Shown: piece after piece, positions 44,431-52,809 of the stretch
Layout of the letters: the number at the start of each line of letters is the position of its first letter
Numbering within the stretch: position 1 is the stretch's first letter
Assembly (NCBI RefSeq): GCF_014836935.1
Contig: NZ_JACSPW010000016.1
Coordinates: 25,644 to 89,643, forward strand
Direction of reading: 5' to 3'
DNA length: 64,000 nt
DNA from: Solibacillus merdavium
GTDB taxonomy: Bacteria > Bacillota > Bacilli > Bacillales_A > Planococcaceae
Translations under genes and position numbers: made by a program
Notes under the pieces: generated by a model
What the model saw: only the letters and a program-made list of their open reading frames with translations
Database searches by the model: none
Told to the model about the DNA's origin: nothing

Positions 44431-46689
44431 GTGAAAAAAAGCTTTTTATCAGTTATGTTAACGGTAGCATTATTAGTCTCGTTACCGTTTTCGGCTTTAG
44501 CAAACGATTCAACAACTGAGGTAGCTGCCAGTCAAAACTCACGTGTAACAATTGAAGCTTTTCTTGAAGAAGCTGTCACGGCTTTAACATTTCAGCATGC
44601 TTCGGACTATATGAGAGCAGAAGTCATTGGAAATTGGCTTGGTGATCATCAGTTCGAAAATACAAGTGACTACATTACGGAAAAACAAGCGGCACTTATT
44701 TTAGTAAAAGCGCTTGGTGCAGAAACTAATGAGGAATCGCTGGATGATTATAGAAAAACAGCGGAAAAACTAGGCTTATTTAAAGGTGTTTCCAATTTAC
44801 AACAGATTACCAAAACAAAGGTTTTAAAACTTTTTAGTAATGTAAAAGACTATCAAAACAAAGATATTGATAACACAGGGGCACAAGAAATCTCTGTCGA
44901 AGATTTTATGCGAAATCCTGGTAGTTTAGGTTATCAATTATCTCCAGATGGCCAATATATCGCTTACGCTGCTGAATGGGAAAGTCGCTTAAATGTGTTT
45001 GTAAAGAACATGGCTGATGAGAGTGAGCCTGTGCGAGTAACAAGTACAACAGATCGAGATATTGCAGGGCTTTTCTGGAAAGATAATAATATGTATTATT
45101 TAAAGGATAATGGGGGAGACGAAAACTATCATATTTACTCGTCTTCATTTAACGGTGCAGAAGAAAAAGATTTAACACCGTACCCAAATGTTGTCGTGCT
45201 TCCTATTGATTATTTAAAAGATGTTCAGGATGAAATTTTAGTCATGATGAACAAAGAAGATGCAACTGTATTTGATGTTTATAAATTAAATGTAAAAACA
45301 GGTGAAACAAAATTAGTAGCAAAAAATCCGGGTAATATTTTAAGCTGGATTTCCGATAGCAATGGGCAAATTCGTATGGCTGTAGCATCAGACGGGGTAG
45401 TGGGTGCTGTTTTATATCGTGAAACAGAAGAAGAAGAGTTCCAGCCGTTTATCACAATGGATGCTGGTGAAACAGTCTCGCCATTAGGGTTTTCTCAAGA
45501 TAATCAATTTATTTATGCTGTATCCGATAAAGGTCGAGATAAAGCGGAACTAGTAAAATATGATTTAAAAGGCACAGAAGAAGTGATTTTCTCAAATCCA
45601 AATGTAGATGTTGCGGGGGCTCTATATAGTTCTACGAAAGATCAGCTCCTTTATGCAATGTATATCACAGATAAAGTTCACTATAATTTCTTTGACAGCG
45701 AGTTCGAAAATCTTTTCAATAAAATGAAAGATCAACTTGGTGTAAGTGCAAGTGAATTTGGGATTAACGACTTCAATAAAGAAATGACAAAATTTATCGT
45801 AAGCGTTTCTAGCGATACTGTGTATGGAAAGTATTATTATTATGATGCTGAAACAGAAACAATGACATTATTAGCGGAGTTAGGTTCATGGTTGGATGCT
45901 AGTAATTTAGCGGAGATGCATTCTATTTCCTATGAAGCGAGAGATGGTCTAATAATTCATGGTTATTTAACATTACCAAAAAATAAAATGGCTAAAAATT
46001 TACCGTTAGTTGTCATTCCACACGGTGGTCCATGGGCTCGTGATATGTGGGGATTCAATAATGAAGTACAATTATTAGCAAATCAAGGCTATGCAGTTCT
46101 TCAAATGAACTTTAGATCATCAACTGGTTACGGTAAAGAATTCCTAGAAGCGGGCAACAAGCAATGGGGATTAAAAATCCAAGATGATATTACAGATGGG
46201 GTACAGTGGGCAATTGATTTAGGAATTGCTGACCCAGAGAAAATCGGTATTTACGGTGCTTCCTTTGGTGGCTATGCAACATTGGCTGGTATTACATTTA
46301 CACCAGACTTATATGCAGCAGCGGTTGACTATGTAGGGGTTTCAAATATCTTTACACTATTAGAAACAATCCCACCATATTGGGAAACACAACGTAACAT
46401 GTTTTATGAGCGTGTAGGTCACCCTGAAAAAGATAAGGAACTGTTAGAATCTGTTTCTCCGGTATTCCATGTCGATAAAATTAAAACACCTTTATTTGTA
46501 GCGCAAGGGGCGAATGATCCCCGTGTGAATAAACAAGAATCGGACCAAATCGTAGAAGCACTTAAAAATAGAGGTGTGGAAGTAGAGTATATGGTAAAAG
46601 ACAATGAAGGGCACGGTTTTGCAAATGAAGAAAACCGTATCGAATTCTACAATGCAATGGTAGAATTCTTTGCGGAATATTTAAAGTGA
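44431..46689 (+). CDS. Secreted S9 family peptidase (prolyl oligopeptidase-like/acylaminoacyl-peptidase type)
   Basis: Extracytoplasmic serine peptidase of 752 residues. Signal peptide 1-24 (cut after SALA). Residues about 35-150 form a small helical region that resembles an SLH-like wall-attachment domain but is degenerate. About 160-480 is a beta-propeller (SPDGQYIAYAAEWES, and repeated similar blades) that restricts substrate size. The alpha/beta hydrolase at about 500-752 holds the triad Ser611 (GASFGGYA), Asp696 (GANDPRV) and His728 (EGHGF). The GTG start at 44431 follows AGGAGGGG. A terminator follows. It probably trims exported oligopeptides for uptake, for example by Opp. Confidence 0.9.
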   Translation: MKKSFLSVMLTVALLVSLPFSALANDSTTEVAASQNSRVTIEAFLEEAVTALTFQHASDYMRAEVIGNWLGDHQFENTSDYITEKQAALILVKALGAETNEESLDDYRKTAEKLGLFKGVSNLQQITKTKVLKLFSNVKDYQNKDIDNTGAQEISVEDFMRNPGSLGYQLSPDGQYIAYAAEWESRLNVFVKNMADESEPVRVTSTTDRDIAGLFWKDNNMYYLKDNGGDENYHIYSSSFNGAEEKDLTPYPNVVVLPIDYLKDVQDEILVMMNKEDATVFDVYKLNVKTGETKLVAKNPGNILSWISDSNGQIRMAVASDGVVGAVLYRETEEEEFQPFITMDAGETVSPLGFSQDNQFIYAVSDKGRDKAELVKYDLKGTEEVIFSNPNVDVAGALYSSTKDQLLYAMYITDKVHYNFFDSEFENLFNKMKDQLGVSASEFGINDFNKEMTKFIVSVSSDTVYGKYYYYDAETETMTLLAELGSWLDASNLAEMHSISYEARDGLIIHGYLTLPKNKMAKNLPLVVIPHGGPWARDMWGFNNEVQLLANQGYAVLQMNFRSSTGYGKEFLEAGNKQWGLKIQDDITDGVQWAIDLGIADPEKIGIYGASFGGYATLAGITFTPDLYAAAVDYVGVSNIFTLLETIPPYWETQRNMFYERVGHPEKDKELLESVSPVFHVDKIKTPLFVAQGANDPRVNKQESDQIVEALKNRGVEVEYMVKDNEGHGFANEENRIEFYNAMVEFFAEYLK

Positions 46690-46723
46690 ACTATAATTGA
46701 AACATTTGTATAAAATTACAAAG

Positions 46724-46757
46724 AACGGATTCCAACTCTTGGGATCCGTTTCTTTCT
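46724..46757 (+). terminator. Terminator of the S9 peptidase gene
   Basis: Stem AACGGATTCC (46724-46733) with GGGATCCGTT (46741-46750), one wobble pair, then TCTTTCTT. Confidence 0.8.
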
Positions 46758-46832
46758 TGCAGTGAGAAAAAGATAAAGAAACAGAAAAATTGTTTCTTCA
46801 TCTTCTATTTTGTGTTTCAAGAGACGTTTATT

Positions 46833-47795
46833 TTATTTCTCTTTTTCAAAGACAGCTACTAAGCGGCCTTTAACTTCATGATTTTTTAGTTTTTCTAACC
46901 CTTTATCTATTTCCGCAAAAGGAATAGTAATTAACTCAGGATTCATTTTACCAGTAGTAAAGCAATCATATACACCTTTTAAATCTTCTACTGACCCACC
47001 GTTGCTTCCTAAAAGCTTAATTTCTTTTGTAATCATTAAATAAGTATTAATATTAGATTCTAATTTCCCCATACCAACAATTACAACTGTTCCTTGTGGT
47101 CGGATTGCTTCTAGTGCATCAGAAGTTGTTTGACCGAAACCAGCGAAATCAACGATGACATCACACTCAGCTTCCTTCATATTTAAAATCGTATCATAAA
47201 CCTTGTGAGCACCTAATTCTTCAGCAAGTTTACGAGCTTCTGGAGAAATGTCCGTAGCATAAACTTCGCAACCTTTAATAAGTGCCATTTGTAATGCAAA
47301 TTGGCCAAGACCACCAACACCAATGATCCCTAATTTTGTCCCTTCTTTTGCTTGTCCGATGCTAAAGATTGCGCGGTAAGCAGTAATTCCTGCATCTGTT
47401 GAAGCGGCACCTTCGACAAACGAAACACCTTCTGGAATAATGACGCATTGGTCTGCAGGAACTCGAACTTTTTCTGCATATCCACCATCATAAGTATATC
47501 CAGCAGTTACTTTTGTTTCACGATTCATTGGGTTAGCTCCAATACGATCCCCAACTTTAAAACCCTCAACACCTTCGCCTACTTCAATAATAACCCCTGC
47601 AAACTCATGGCCCATAATAACTGGACCATTTGGGAAAAGGGGCATCCAACCAGGATCTTGTAATGCTGCAACATCTGAATGGCATAAGCCAGCAGCCTTT
47701 ACCTCAATAACAACTTGACCTGGAATAGCTTTCGGATCTTCCTTTTCAATTAATTCTAGCGGTTTGTTTGTACCTGAAAAAAGCCAACCTTTCAT
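46833..47795 (-). CDS. Zinc-type alcohol dehydrogenase family protein
   Basis: MDR-family dehydrogenase of 320 residues. Catalytic zinc ligands: Cys in AAGLCHSDVAAL (about 37) and the GHEFAGVIIEVGEGVEGFKVGDRIG segment (about 61-85, with GHE). The NAD(P) loop is GIIGVGGLGQFALQMA (about 160-175). The structural-zinc cysteine cluster is missing (GANPMNRETK instead), a feature of several bacterial alcohol dehydrogenases. ATG 47795. A putative operator of the downstream MarR lies about 53 bases before the start, so this gene is likely its target. Substrate unknown; a short-chain alcohol or aldehyde is expected from the family. Confidence 0.88.
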   Translation of the reverse strand: MKGWLFSGTNKPLELIEKEDPKAIPGQVVIEVKAAGLCHSDVAALQDPGWMPLFPNGPVIMGHEFAGVIIEVGEGVEGFKVGDRIGANPMNRETKVTAGYTYDGGYAEKVRVPADQCVIIPEGVSFVEGAASTDAGITAYRAIFSIGQAKEGTKLGIIGVGGLGQFALQMALIKGCEVYATDISPEARKLAEELGAHKVYDTILNMKEAECDVIVDFAGFGQTTSDALEAIRPQGTVVIVGMGKLESNINTYLMITKEIKLLGSNGGSVEDLKGVYDCFTTGKMNPELITIPFAEIDKGLEKLKNHEVKGRLVAVFEKEK

Positions 47796-47847
47796 ACAAT
47801 CGCCTCCAATTTGTTTACATCATAAGCGCTCAATAGTCATTTCCAAT

Positions 47848-47867
47848 CAGTATATATTTATATACCT
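47848..47867. promoter_or_regulatory. Candidate MarR operator upstream of the alcohol dehydrogenase gene
   Basis: Imperfect inverted repeat, GTATATA...TATATACC type, identical in 16 of 20 positions to the near-perfect palindrome upstream of the marR gene (48563). Confidence 0.45.
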
Positions 47868-47980
47868 ATAGGTTTTGAAGTATTTAATGTAAATAGTAAT
47901 ATTAAATCTTTGAAGGCTTTTCCAAAGATATTTTTTCAAATTCAAAGATGCTATTTCTGTGGTAGGAAAAGGAGAGCGAA

Positions 47981-48012
47981 AAAAAGACCTAGAGATAAAA
48001 TTCTCTAGGCCG
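47981..48012 (-). terminator. Terminator of the marR gene
   Basis: Stem CCTAGAGA (47988-47995) with TCTCTAGG (48002-48009), T run on the minus strand. Confidence 0.8.
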
Positions 48013-48046
48013 CTTTTTATTTCTGAAGAAGCACTGGCTACAAACC

Positions 48047-48475
48047 TTAAAGCATGTCTACATTATGATTTAATCGGGTAAGAAATTGCTTGAGTTGCTG
48101 TAATTCGCTATCTGAAAAATCATCATAGAGGTCATTCAAAAATTGATCTTTAAACATTGTACAACCATCCAATAATGCTCGTCCTTTATCGGAAATCGTT
48201 ACAAGTACTTCACGGTTGTTTTTTTCGTTACGTTTACGTTCAACGTATTGCTGTTCTTCAAGTAACTTTAAATGACGTGTAATTGCCGATTGATCGATCG
48301 CCAGTGATTCTTGTAATACTTTTTGTGTAACACTACCTTTTTTAACTAAAGAAACTAAAATTTCATATCTCGTCAAACTAACTTCTGTTCTTTTTTCAAA
48401 AATTTGCGTTACGTGACGCTCTAATCTTTTTAACATCATAATCATCTGTTTTTTATCGTCCAAACAAACTTCCAT
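48047..48475 (-). CDS. MarR family transcriptional regulator
   Basis: Winged-helix repressor of 142 residues. The recognition region is KVLQESLAIDQSAITRHLKLLEEQQYVERKRNEKNNREVLVTISDKGRALL, with the wing RKRNEKNNREVL typical of MarR. The start at 48475 follows GGGGAGGG by five bases; a longer frame begins at 48544 with no site. MarR proteins usually repress until an aromatic or oxidant signal binds, and a palindrome upstream of it occurs again upstream of the alcohol dehydrogenase. The nitroreductase gene upstream in the same direction may be another target, though no copy of the palindrome was found there. Confidence 0.9.
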   Translation of the reverse strand: MEVCLDDKKQMIMMLKRLERHVTQIFEKRTEVSLTRYEILVSLVKKGSVTQKVLQESLAIDQSAITRHLKLLEEQQYVERKRNEKNNREVLVTISDKGRALLDGCTMFKDQFLNDLYDDFSDSELQQLKQFLTRLNHNVDML

Positions 48476-48562
48476 ACTAACCCTCCCCACATTAAATACT
48501 CTTCGTTTTGCGCTAACCAAAAACTTATGTTCGAACTCGGTCATAGTTATAGAATAACTTTT

Positions 48563-48582
48563 AGGTATCTAATTATATACCT
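48563..48582. promoter_or_regulatory. Near-perfect palindrome upstream of marR (candidate autoregulatory operator)
   Basis: AGGTAT at 48563-48568 pairs with ATACCT at 48577-48582, and the inner TAATTA is also symmetric, with one mismatch. It lies about 88 bases upstream of the marR start. Confidence 0.5.
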
Positions 48583-48722
48583 CTCTGGACGTTTTCTCTG
48601 ATGACTATATGGTAGCATTTCTGTTCATTTGGATAAAGCATAACAAAAATTAAACTAAGATATGATGAATGATTTAGTGATATAGATCAATAACCTGTCA
48701 TATGAAAGCTTTCTCTAATTAT

Positions 48723-49352
48723 CTAGCTAGAAAAATGAAGAATTTGTTCGATTGGTAAACGTGATGAATTACGAGCGGGCATAGCAGCCTTACCGATAGC
48801 AATTAAAATCATCGGCAGCTCATTAGCAGGCAGTTCATATTTTTTAGCAAAGGCTGCTTTATCAAAGCCGCCCATTATTACTGTATCATAGCCCATATCC
48901 TTCGCTAAAAGTACTATTTGCATAGAAATTAAACCTGAATCTAAATGGGCAATATTACTGCGTTCAGCATCAGAAAAACTGCTATACGCCGTTTCAGAAT
49001 TGGAAATCATCATATCGGCAATCTCACGTGGCATATAGCCCAACTCAACATTTAAATCGTTAATTTGCTTAGCGTTTTTATACATTTCAATATCGCCGAT
49101 TACCGCAATAATTGCTGATGATGTTTCGATTTGCTCCTGATTAAATCCAGCAATGCGTAATTCTTTCTTTTGCTCTGGATCATCAATAACAAGGAAGCGC
49201 CAAGGCTGTAAGTTACTCGATGATGGAGCTGATGTTGCCTGCTCTAAAATATACTGTATTTTCTCTCGAGGAATCGTAACACCGGGCTGATATTTACGCA
49301 CTGATTTACGTTCATGCATTAATTTCTCTAAAGCTGTTTTTTGCTGTGACAT
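48723..49352 (-). CDS. Nitroreductase family protein
   Basis: FMN-dependent oxidoreductase of 209 residues. The N-terminal block HERKSVRKYQPGVTIPREKIQYILEQATSAPSSSNLQPWRFLVI is typical, with the FMN-binding RKSVRKY and SSSNLQPWRF. MGYDTVIMGGFD and ILIAIGKAA complete the fold. The ATG at 49352 is preferred, with AAGGGTGA seven bases before; a GTG at 49361 lies in that site. A promoter with TTGTCA-N17-TATAAT is seen. It may reduce quinones or nitroaromatics; substrate unknown. Confidence 0.88.
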   Translation of the reverse strand: MSQQKTALEKLMHERKSVRKYQPGVTIPREKIQYILEQATSAPSSSNLQPWRFLVIDDPEQKKELRIAGFNQEQIETSSAIIAVIGDIEMYKNAKQINDLNVELGYMPREIADMMISNSETAYSSFSDAERSNIAHLDSGLISMQIVLLAKDMGYDTVIMGGFDKAAFAKKYELPANELPMILIAIGKAAMPARNSSRLPIEQILHFSS

Positions 49353-49390
49353 TTTATTCACCCTTTTTGTTGGAATTTGAATCGGCTTTT

Positions 49391-49419
49391 ATTATAGTTG
49401 ATTAGTCAATGATTGACAA
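49391..49419 (-). promoter_or_regulatory. SigA-type promoter of the nitroreductase gene
   Basis: Minus strand TTGTCA, 17 bases, TATAAT. The spacer contains the inverted repeat TCAAT-G-ATTGA (49406-49416), which could be an operator. Confidence 0.7.
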
Positions 49420-49524
49420 GTCATATATCATTTTGTGTTTTTGATAGGAAACCGATTAAAAACTAGTAGATAATTTAATCTGTCAATTATCTTTATTACT
49501 ATATAATAGGCAAAGTATTCAAGC

Positions 49525-49549
49525 ACAACACTTTACCGTCCCATATGAT
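49525..49549 (+). promoter_or_regulatory. Candidate SigK promoter of the cotY/Z-like gene
   Basis: -10-like CATATGAT (49542-49549) matches CATANNNT exactly; AC at 49525-49526, 15 bases earlier, fits the -35. It would start transcription about 30 bases before the gene at 49587. Consistent with a mother-cell coat gene. Confidence 0.5.
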
Positions 49550-49586
49550 AAAAAGAATAACCATTATTTGAGGAGGAGTGAAGGGT

Positions 49587-50144
49587 ATGTGCAACCAAGA
49601 AAAAGAGAGTTTTTATGAGGAGGAGTATTTTCCAACTCACAAAAAAGAAGGACATTGTAAAGGGAATTGCCATAAAGACAAAGATAAAGGAGCCTGTGTC
49701 GAAGAAGTTCTTGAAGCAATTTTAAAGGCGCAAAGAAAAGTGGAGAAAGAACATGAGAAGAAGTGTTCTTCCTGTGATGAATCATTTGAGGAACTTTTAG
49801 AAGAGCCTAAAAAGTTTAATAAAAATACAATTCCGTTTATTTTGTATTGCGGGTGTGAGCCATTTAAAGCTGAAGGAGTAGGTGCTTGTCCGGTAGGATT
49901 GAAGGATAAGAAGTTCGTATGTATAACTACTTTTGTTTTTAAAATTAGGGAGTTAAAAGGCAATTGTGCTGAATTGGAACTTTTAACATTTAAACCAAAA
50001 AGAGACCGATGCGGAAAAATTCATAGCCCTTGTGACCAAATCAATCACCAGTATGTTGACGACTTAATGAAAACAGGGATTTGCATCACTGTTGATTTAT
50101 CCTGCTTCTGTGCCATTTCTACTTTGCCTGCTGTACGACTATAG
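49587..50144 (+). CDS. CotY/CotZ-type spore coat protein
   Basis: Cysteine-rich protein of 185 residues of the CotY/CotZ type, which crosslinks the insoluble outer-coat/exosporium layer. Basic and acidic N-terminal stretch (HKKEGHCKGNCHKDKDKGAC) followed by KKCSSCDES and the conserved FILYCGCEPFKAEGVGACP, then LSCFCAISTLPAVRL at the end. About 17 cysteines in all. The ATG at 49587 is chosen over GTG 49578, which lies in the AGGAGG site. A SigK-like -10 precedes. The nearby genes for three CsxC-like proteins also fit spore-surface function. Exact name cotY or cotZ cannot be decided. Confidence 0.82.
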   Translation: MCNQEKESFYEEEYFPTHKKEGHCKGNCHKDKDKGACVEEVLEAILKAQRKVEKEHEKKCSSCDESFEELLEEPKKFNKNTIPFILYCGCEPFKAEGVGACPVGLKDKKFVCITTFVFKIRELKGNCAELELLTFKPKRDRCGKIHSPCDQINHQYVDDLMKTGICITVDLSCFCAISTLPAVRL

Positions 50145-50160
50145 AATCTTTTATGGTCAT

Positions 50161-50198
50161 ATAATAGGTGAACTCTCCCCTCAGTTCACCTATATTAT
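50161..50198. terminator. Terminator between the cotY/Z-like gene and the ParM partner gene
   Basis: Stem ATAATAGGTGAACT (50161-50174) with AGTTCACCTATATTAT (50183-50198), one bulge, lying between convergent genes. Ends immediately before the partner-gene stop. Confidence 0.75.
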
Positions 50199-50564
50199 TT
50201 ATCCTCCAAAAACCTCAAGAATATCATCAACTTCTTTTAGATCTAAATCGGTAGTTTTTGGCTGTGCCTTTTTCTTTGGAATTTTTACATAGGCTTTATT
50301 TATTTGATTTTCCTGCAACATTTGTTTGATTTCGGCTAATTCCATTAAAATATCTTCATTTAGCTCTCTTTTTTTAATCGGGTGGAAATATTCAGTAAGA
50401 GCTGATAATACTAAATGAATGAGGGTCTGATTTTCGGTATGGTATTCGATTTGGTTAAAGATTTCTGCTGAAACCTCCACTGTCTCTCCACTTTTAACAT
50501 CAATAAAATGCGTTGGGACTGTTAGAGCTGTCTGATTGAAGTAATCTGTATATAATCTAGACAT
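50199..50564 (-). CDS. Small partner of the ParM-like protein (ParR-like candidate)
   Basis: A 121-residue hydrophilic protein, from ATG 50564 (other in-frame starts at 50570, 50573 and TTG 50579; only GAGG at about nine bases supports 50564). No domain is clearly recognised. The middle is helical (NQTLIHLVLSALTEYFHPIKKRELNEDILMELAEIKQMLQ), the C-terminal 40 residues are lysine-rich then acidic (KIPKKKAQPKTTDLDLKEVDDILEVFGG). It overlaps or abuts the stop of the actin-like gene, the position of ParR or AlfB in plasmid segregation operons. Binding to DNA or to the filament is an inference from gene order only. Confidence 0.6.
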   Translation of the reverse strand: MSRLYTDYFNQTALTVPTHFIDVKSGETVEVSAEIFNQIEYHTENQTLIHLVLSALTEYFHPIKKRELNEDILMELAEIKQMLQENQINKAYVKIPKKKAQPKTTDLDLKEVDDILEVFGG

Positions 50565-50575
50565 TTCCATCATCC

Positions 50576-51763
50576 TCAACTTCTCACGGAGATGAGGTTT
50601 TCATTTTCTTGTTCTGTTCGAATCTGTTTCATTTTTGCAAGAATCATCAGACCATGAACATTTAATTTTTCCATATTTTCAGGGAAAGTTAACTGAATTG
50701 GTCGTCCTCTGTCGGCCCAACGAACGGCCACTTCCTGGATTTGTTTCTGTGCTAGTTTGGCAGCTCCTCCTACAGCAATATATCGCGTAGCTCCCTTAAT
50801 TTCACTTGAACTGCTTCTGACCCGATCAAAGTGTTCCAAGTACTTTATGGCCATTGATTTTAATTGTGGAATAATATATTTACTTATGTCTTTTCTAACA
50901 CCTGCGAAAGGCTCCACATACCATTCCGATTGTCCGGCAGCCAGTTTTTCTTCTAATTCAGCACGAGAATCAAATTTATATAATTCATTTTTACTTACCT
51001 TTTGAATGATATTATCGAGGAATTGATTGATGCCAAAGGTTTCTCCTTCTACAGAAGCAACCGGTTTATTATTCTTAATTCCAACAAAATCTACAGAATC
51101 CCCACCTAAATCTCCAATAATGATTCCCTTTTGTGAATCCTTAACAAGGTCGTCATCTTTGATGGCCAGTGTTTCTTGATCCCGTGTTAATCCAAGGTAA
51201 GCACAAGCACCTTCCGCACCAATAATGACATCTTCTACATATAATTTAACTGTTAATTCTTTCGGTTCGGTAACACCCGGTACTTTATGAAAAATGACGG
51301 TATGAGTCCCTAATAACCGTTGTCTGAACTTATCCTTCATTTCCCTATATTGAGTAGTTGGCAGTGATACGGCTAATTGATCAATGTGGTAGTGTATTTC
51401 AGTTTCATTAGGATTTAAGCAAACAGCATGAAATGCAGCTAAACCAAATAAAAGAATATAAGTGCGATCTTCATCGACCTTTTGATTATTAAAACCTGTT
51501 AGACTCACATCACGTTGTTTAGTAGCAGCCTTACCAATGTAGTATATTTCCCTTTTGTCGATAAGGGCATGACTTTTGAGTTCAACAATCATATTTTCCT
51601 CAAATTTGATATCTCCTTCATCGTAAGGTTTTTCATAGAATTCTTCATCATATAAAGAGATTGCATTTGGTATCTGGTAATCCCCGTAATATCCGCCATC
51701 GGATGACAAAGCTTTATACCAGCTGTTCCCGCAATCAACCGCAAGAAAGTTTTTCCCTTCCAT
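50576..51763 (-). CDS. ParM/StbA-like actin homologue
   Basis: A 395-residue actin-fold ATPase of the ParM/StbA group, which polymerise to push DNA apart. Phosphate-1 loop LAVDCGNSWYKAL (7-19); phosphate-2 IIIGDLGGDSVDFVGI (about 208-223, with D-x-GG); adenosine motif YIAVGGAAKLAQKQI (about 330-344). The sequence resembles plasmid or phage ParM variants rather than MreB. ATG 51763 has GAGAGGTGAG upstream. It is paired with the small gene 50199 in a two-gene operon, the layout of a type II segregation system, yet the flanks are spore-coat genes with no replication or mobilisation gene seen. A sporulation or chromosome-segregation role is possible but unproved. Confidence 0.75.
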   Translation of the reverse strand: MEGKNFLAVDCGNSWYKALSSDGGYYGDYQIPNAISLYDEEFYEKPYDEGDIKFEENMIVELKSHALIDKREIYYIGKAATKQRDVSLTGFNNQKVDEDRTYILLFGLAAFHAVCLNPNETEIHYHIDQLAVSLPTTQYREMKDKFRQRLLGTHTVIFHKVPGVTEPKELTVKLYVEDVIIGAEGACAYLGLTRDQETLAIKDDDLVKDSQKGIIIGDLGGDSVDFVGIKNNKPVASVEGETFGINQFLDNIIQKVSKNELYKFDSRAELEEKLAAGQSEWYVEPFAGVRKDISKYIIPQLKSMAIKYLEHFDRVRSSSSEIKGATRYIAVGGAAKLAQKQIQEVAVRWADRGRPIQLTFPENMEKLNVHGLMILAKMKQIRTEQENENLISVRS

Positions 51764-51819
51764 GTTTCACTCACCTCTCTTTTCAATTGTATGCACAGCA
51801 ATAGCCCACAGGTGCCTGT

Positions 51820-51845
51820 ACTTTTTAATTTCGTGCTCATATGAT
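51820..51845 (+). promoter_or_regulatory. Candidate SigK promoter for the CsxC-like gene at 51918
   Basis: AC (51820-51821), exactly 16 bases, CATATGAT (51838-51845). The same CATATGAT recurs at 51882-51889, 44 bases on, without a matching AC. The region is divergent between the actin-like gene and this gene. Confidence 0.55.
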
Positions 51846-51917
51846 TTTAGGCAACCGCCCAAAGGATGGGCATTTAGCCCGCATATGATGCACTAATTGA
51901 AATTTAGGAGGGGCAAG

Positions 51918-52676
51918 ATGTACGAAGATAAAAAAAATGATGTGTGTAACTTCCCGTTAAGCTTAAGTGAGTGTGATAATAAACCTCATAAACCGAATGT
52001 AAGTATTGGAAAAATTTATACGAAAGTTCCTGTTGTATTGGCCGAACTCACGGTGCAGGTAAATTTAGATGCCTGTATTAAATTTCCTACGCCTGTCTTG
52101 GAAATAAAAGATGTGAAAAAACAGATTAAATTAGTACAATGCAGGTTGCTTCTACCAACGAATAAATTATTTATAAAAGGTTTTGTGCGGAAAAATATTC
52201 AATATGCGAGCCCCATTACAGGACCGGATTGTGATTTAAGTACCATTTCTTCCACTATAAATTCCTTAACGGTTGATGTTCCTTTTAGTTGTGTAACGGA
52301 AATCAAGCATTACTTGAGAAAACCTGTCCAGCCAGCAATCAACAAACGGAGTGAGTTCGATTTCCTGATTTCGGATGCATTGCCAAGCGGTTTTCCGGAA
52401 AAAGATGATTTTCTATCAAGCGATCTTTCTCAATTTCATCAAAACTCCACTCAATATTACAATGAATTGCCATTTTGTGAGCTGATTTCAAGTAATATTA
52501 TTGAATGGGATGAAGCGATTAATCGGTCTCCTTTGGCAAAGAATGCCCCTATAGGAGAAGGTATTTTCACTCAAATAGAGGAAAAGATGGTCGTTGATAT
52601 TACTTTAAAAGTACTTCAAAATCAGCAAATTCGTGTATCTTCAACAACTAATGATGATTGTGATGAATATTGTTAA
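51918..52676 (+). CDS. CsxC-like spore-surface protein
   Basis: A 252-residue protein with no signal peptide. The core VPVVLAELTVQVNLDACI, EIKDVKKQIKLVQCRLL and KLFIKGFVRKNIQYAS is shared with the gene at 54928, and more weakly with that at 52806; the C-terminal QIEEKMVVDITLKVLQNQQI is also shared. These blocks match proteins labelled CsxC, reported at the clostridial spore surface. Six or more cysteines suit crosslinking. ATG 51918 has TAGGAGGGG; a TTG at 51897 gives a longer frame but has no site. A SigK-like promoter lies 73-98 bases upstream. Function is inferred from family and context. Confidence 0.65.
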   Translation: MYEDKKNDVCNFPLSLSECDNKPHKPNVSIGKIYTKVPVVLAELTVQVNLDACIKFPTPVLEIKDVKKQIKLVQCRLLLPTNKLFIKGFVRKNIQYASPITGPDCDLSTISSTINSLTVDVPFSCVTEIKHYLRKPVQPAINKRSEFDFLISDALPSGFPEKDDFLSSDLSQFHQNSTQYYNELPFCELISSNIIEWDEAINRSPLAKNAPIGEGIFTQIEEKMVVDITLKVLQNQQIRVSSTTNDDCDEYC

Positions 52677-52776
52677 GTAACTAACTTCAATCCAGATAAA
52701 TATTAGATTTTCACTGCTGTATATTTAATGGAGTAAAAGAAATTTTTAGCTTTTCTAAAGGAGGGGAAAGGGGGGG

Positions 52777-52809
52777 ATGTTTATGAGCATTCCTTCCAAT
52801 AAGCGATGA
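52777..52809 (+). CDS. Ten-codon leader peptide coupled to the repeat protein
   Basis: ATG 52777 reads MFMSIPSNKR and stops at TGA 52807-52809, overlapping the ATG of the next gene (52806) by three bases within ATGA. The strong AAAGGAGGGG ribosome site (52757-52766) precedes this mini-frame rather than the large gene. Either a coupled leader or the true start of the protein separated by a frame change. Short length limits certainty. Confidence 0.4.
   Translation: MFMSIPSNKR

Noticed and set aside
51882..51889. Second CATATGAT as a separate SigK promoter
   Set aside because: No AC at the required 15-18 bases upstream; kept only as a note with the better site at 51838.
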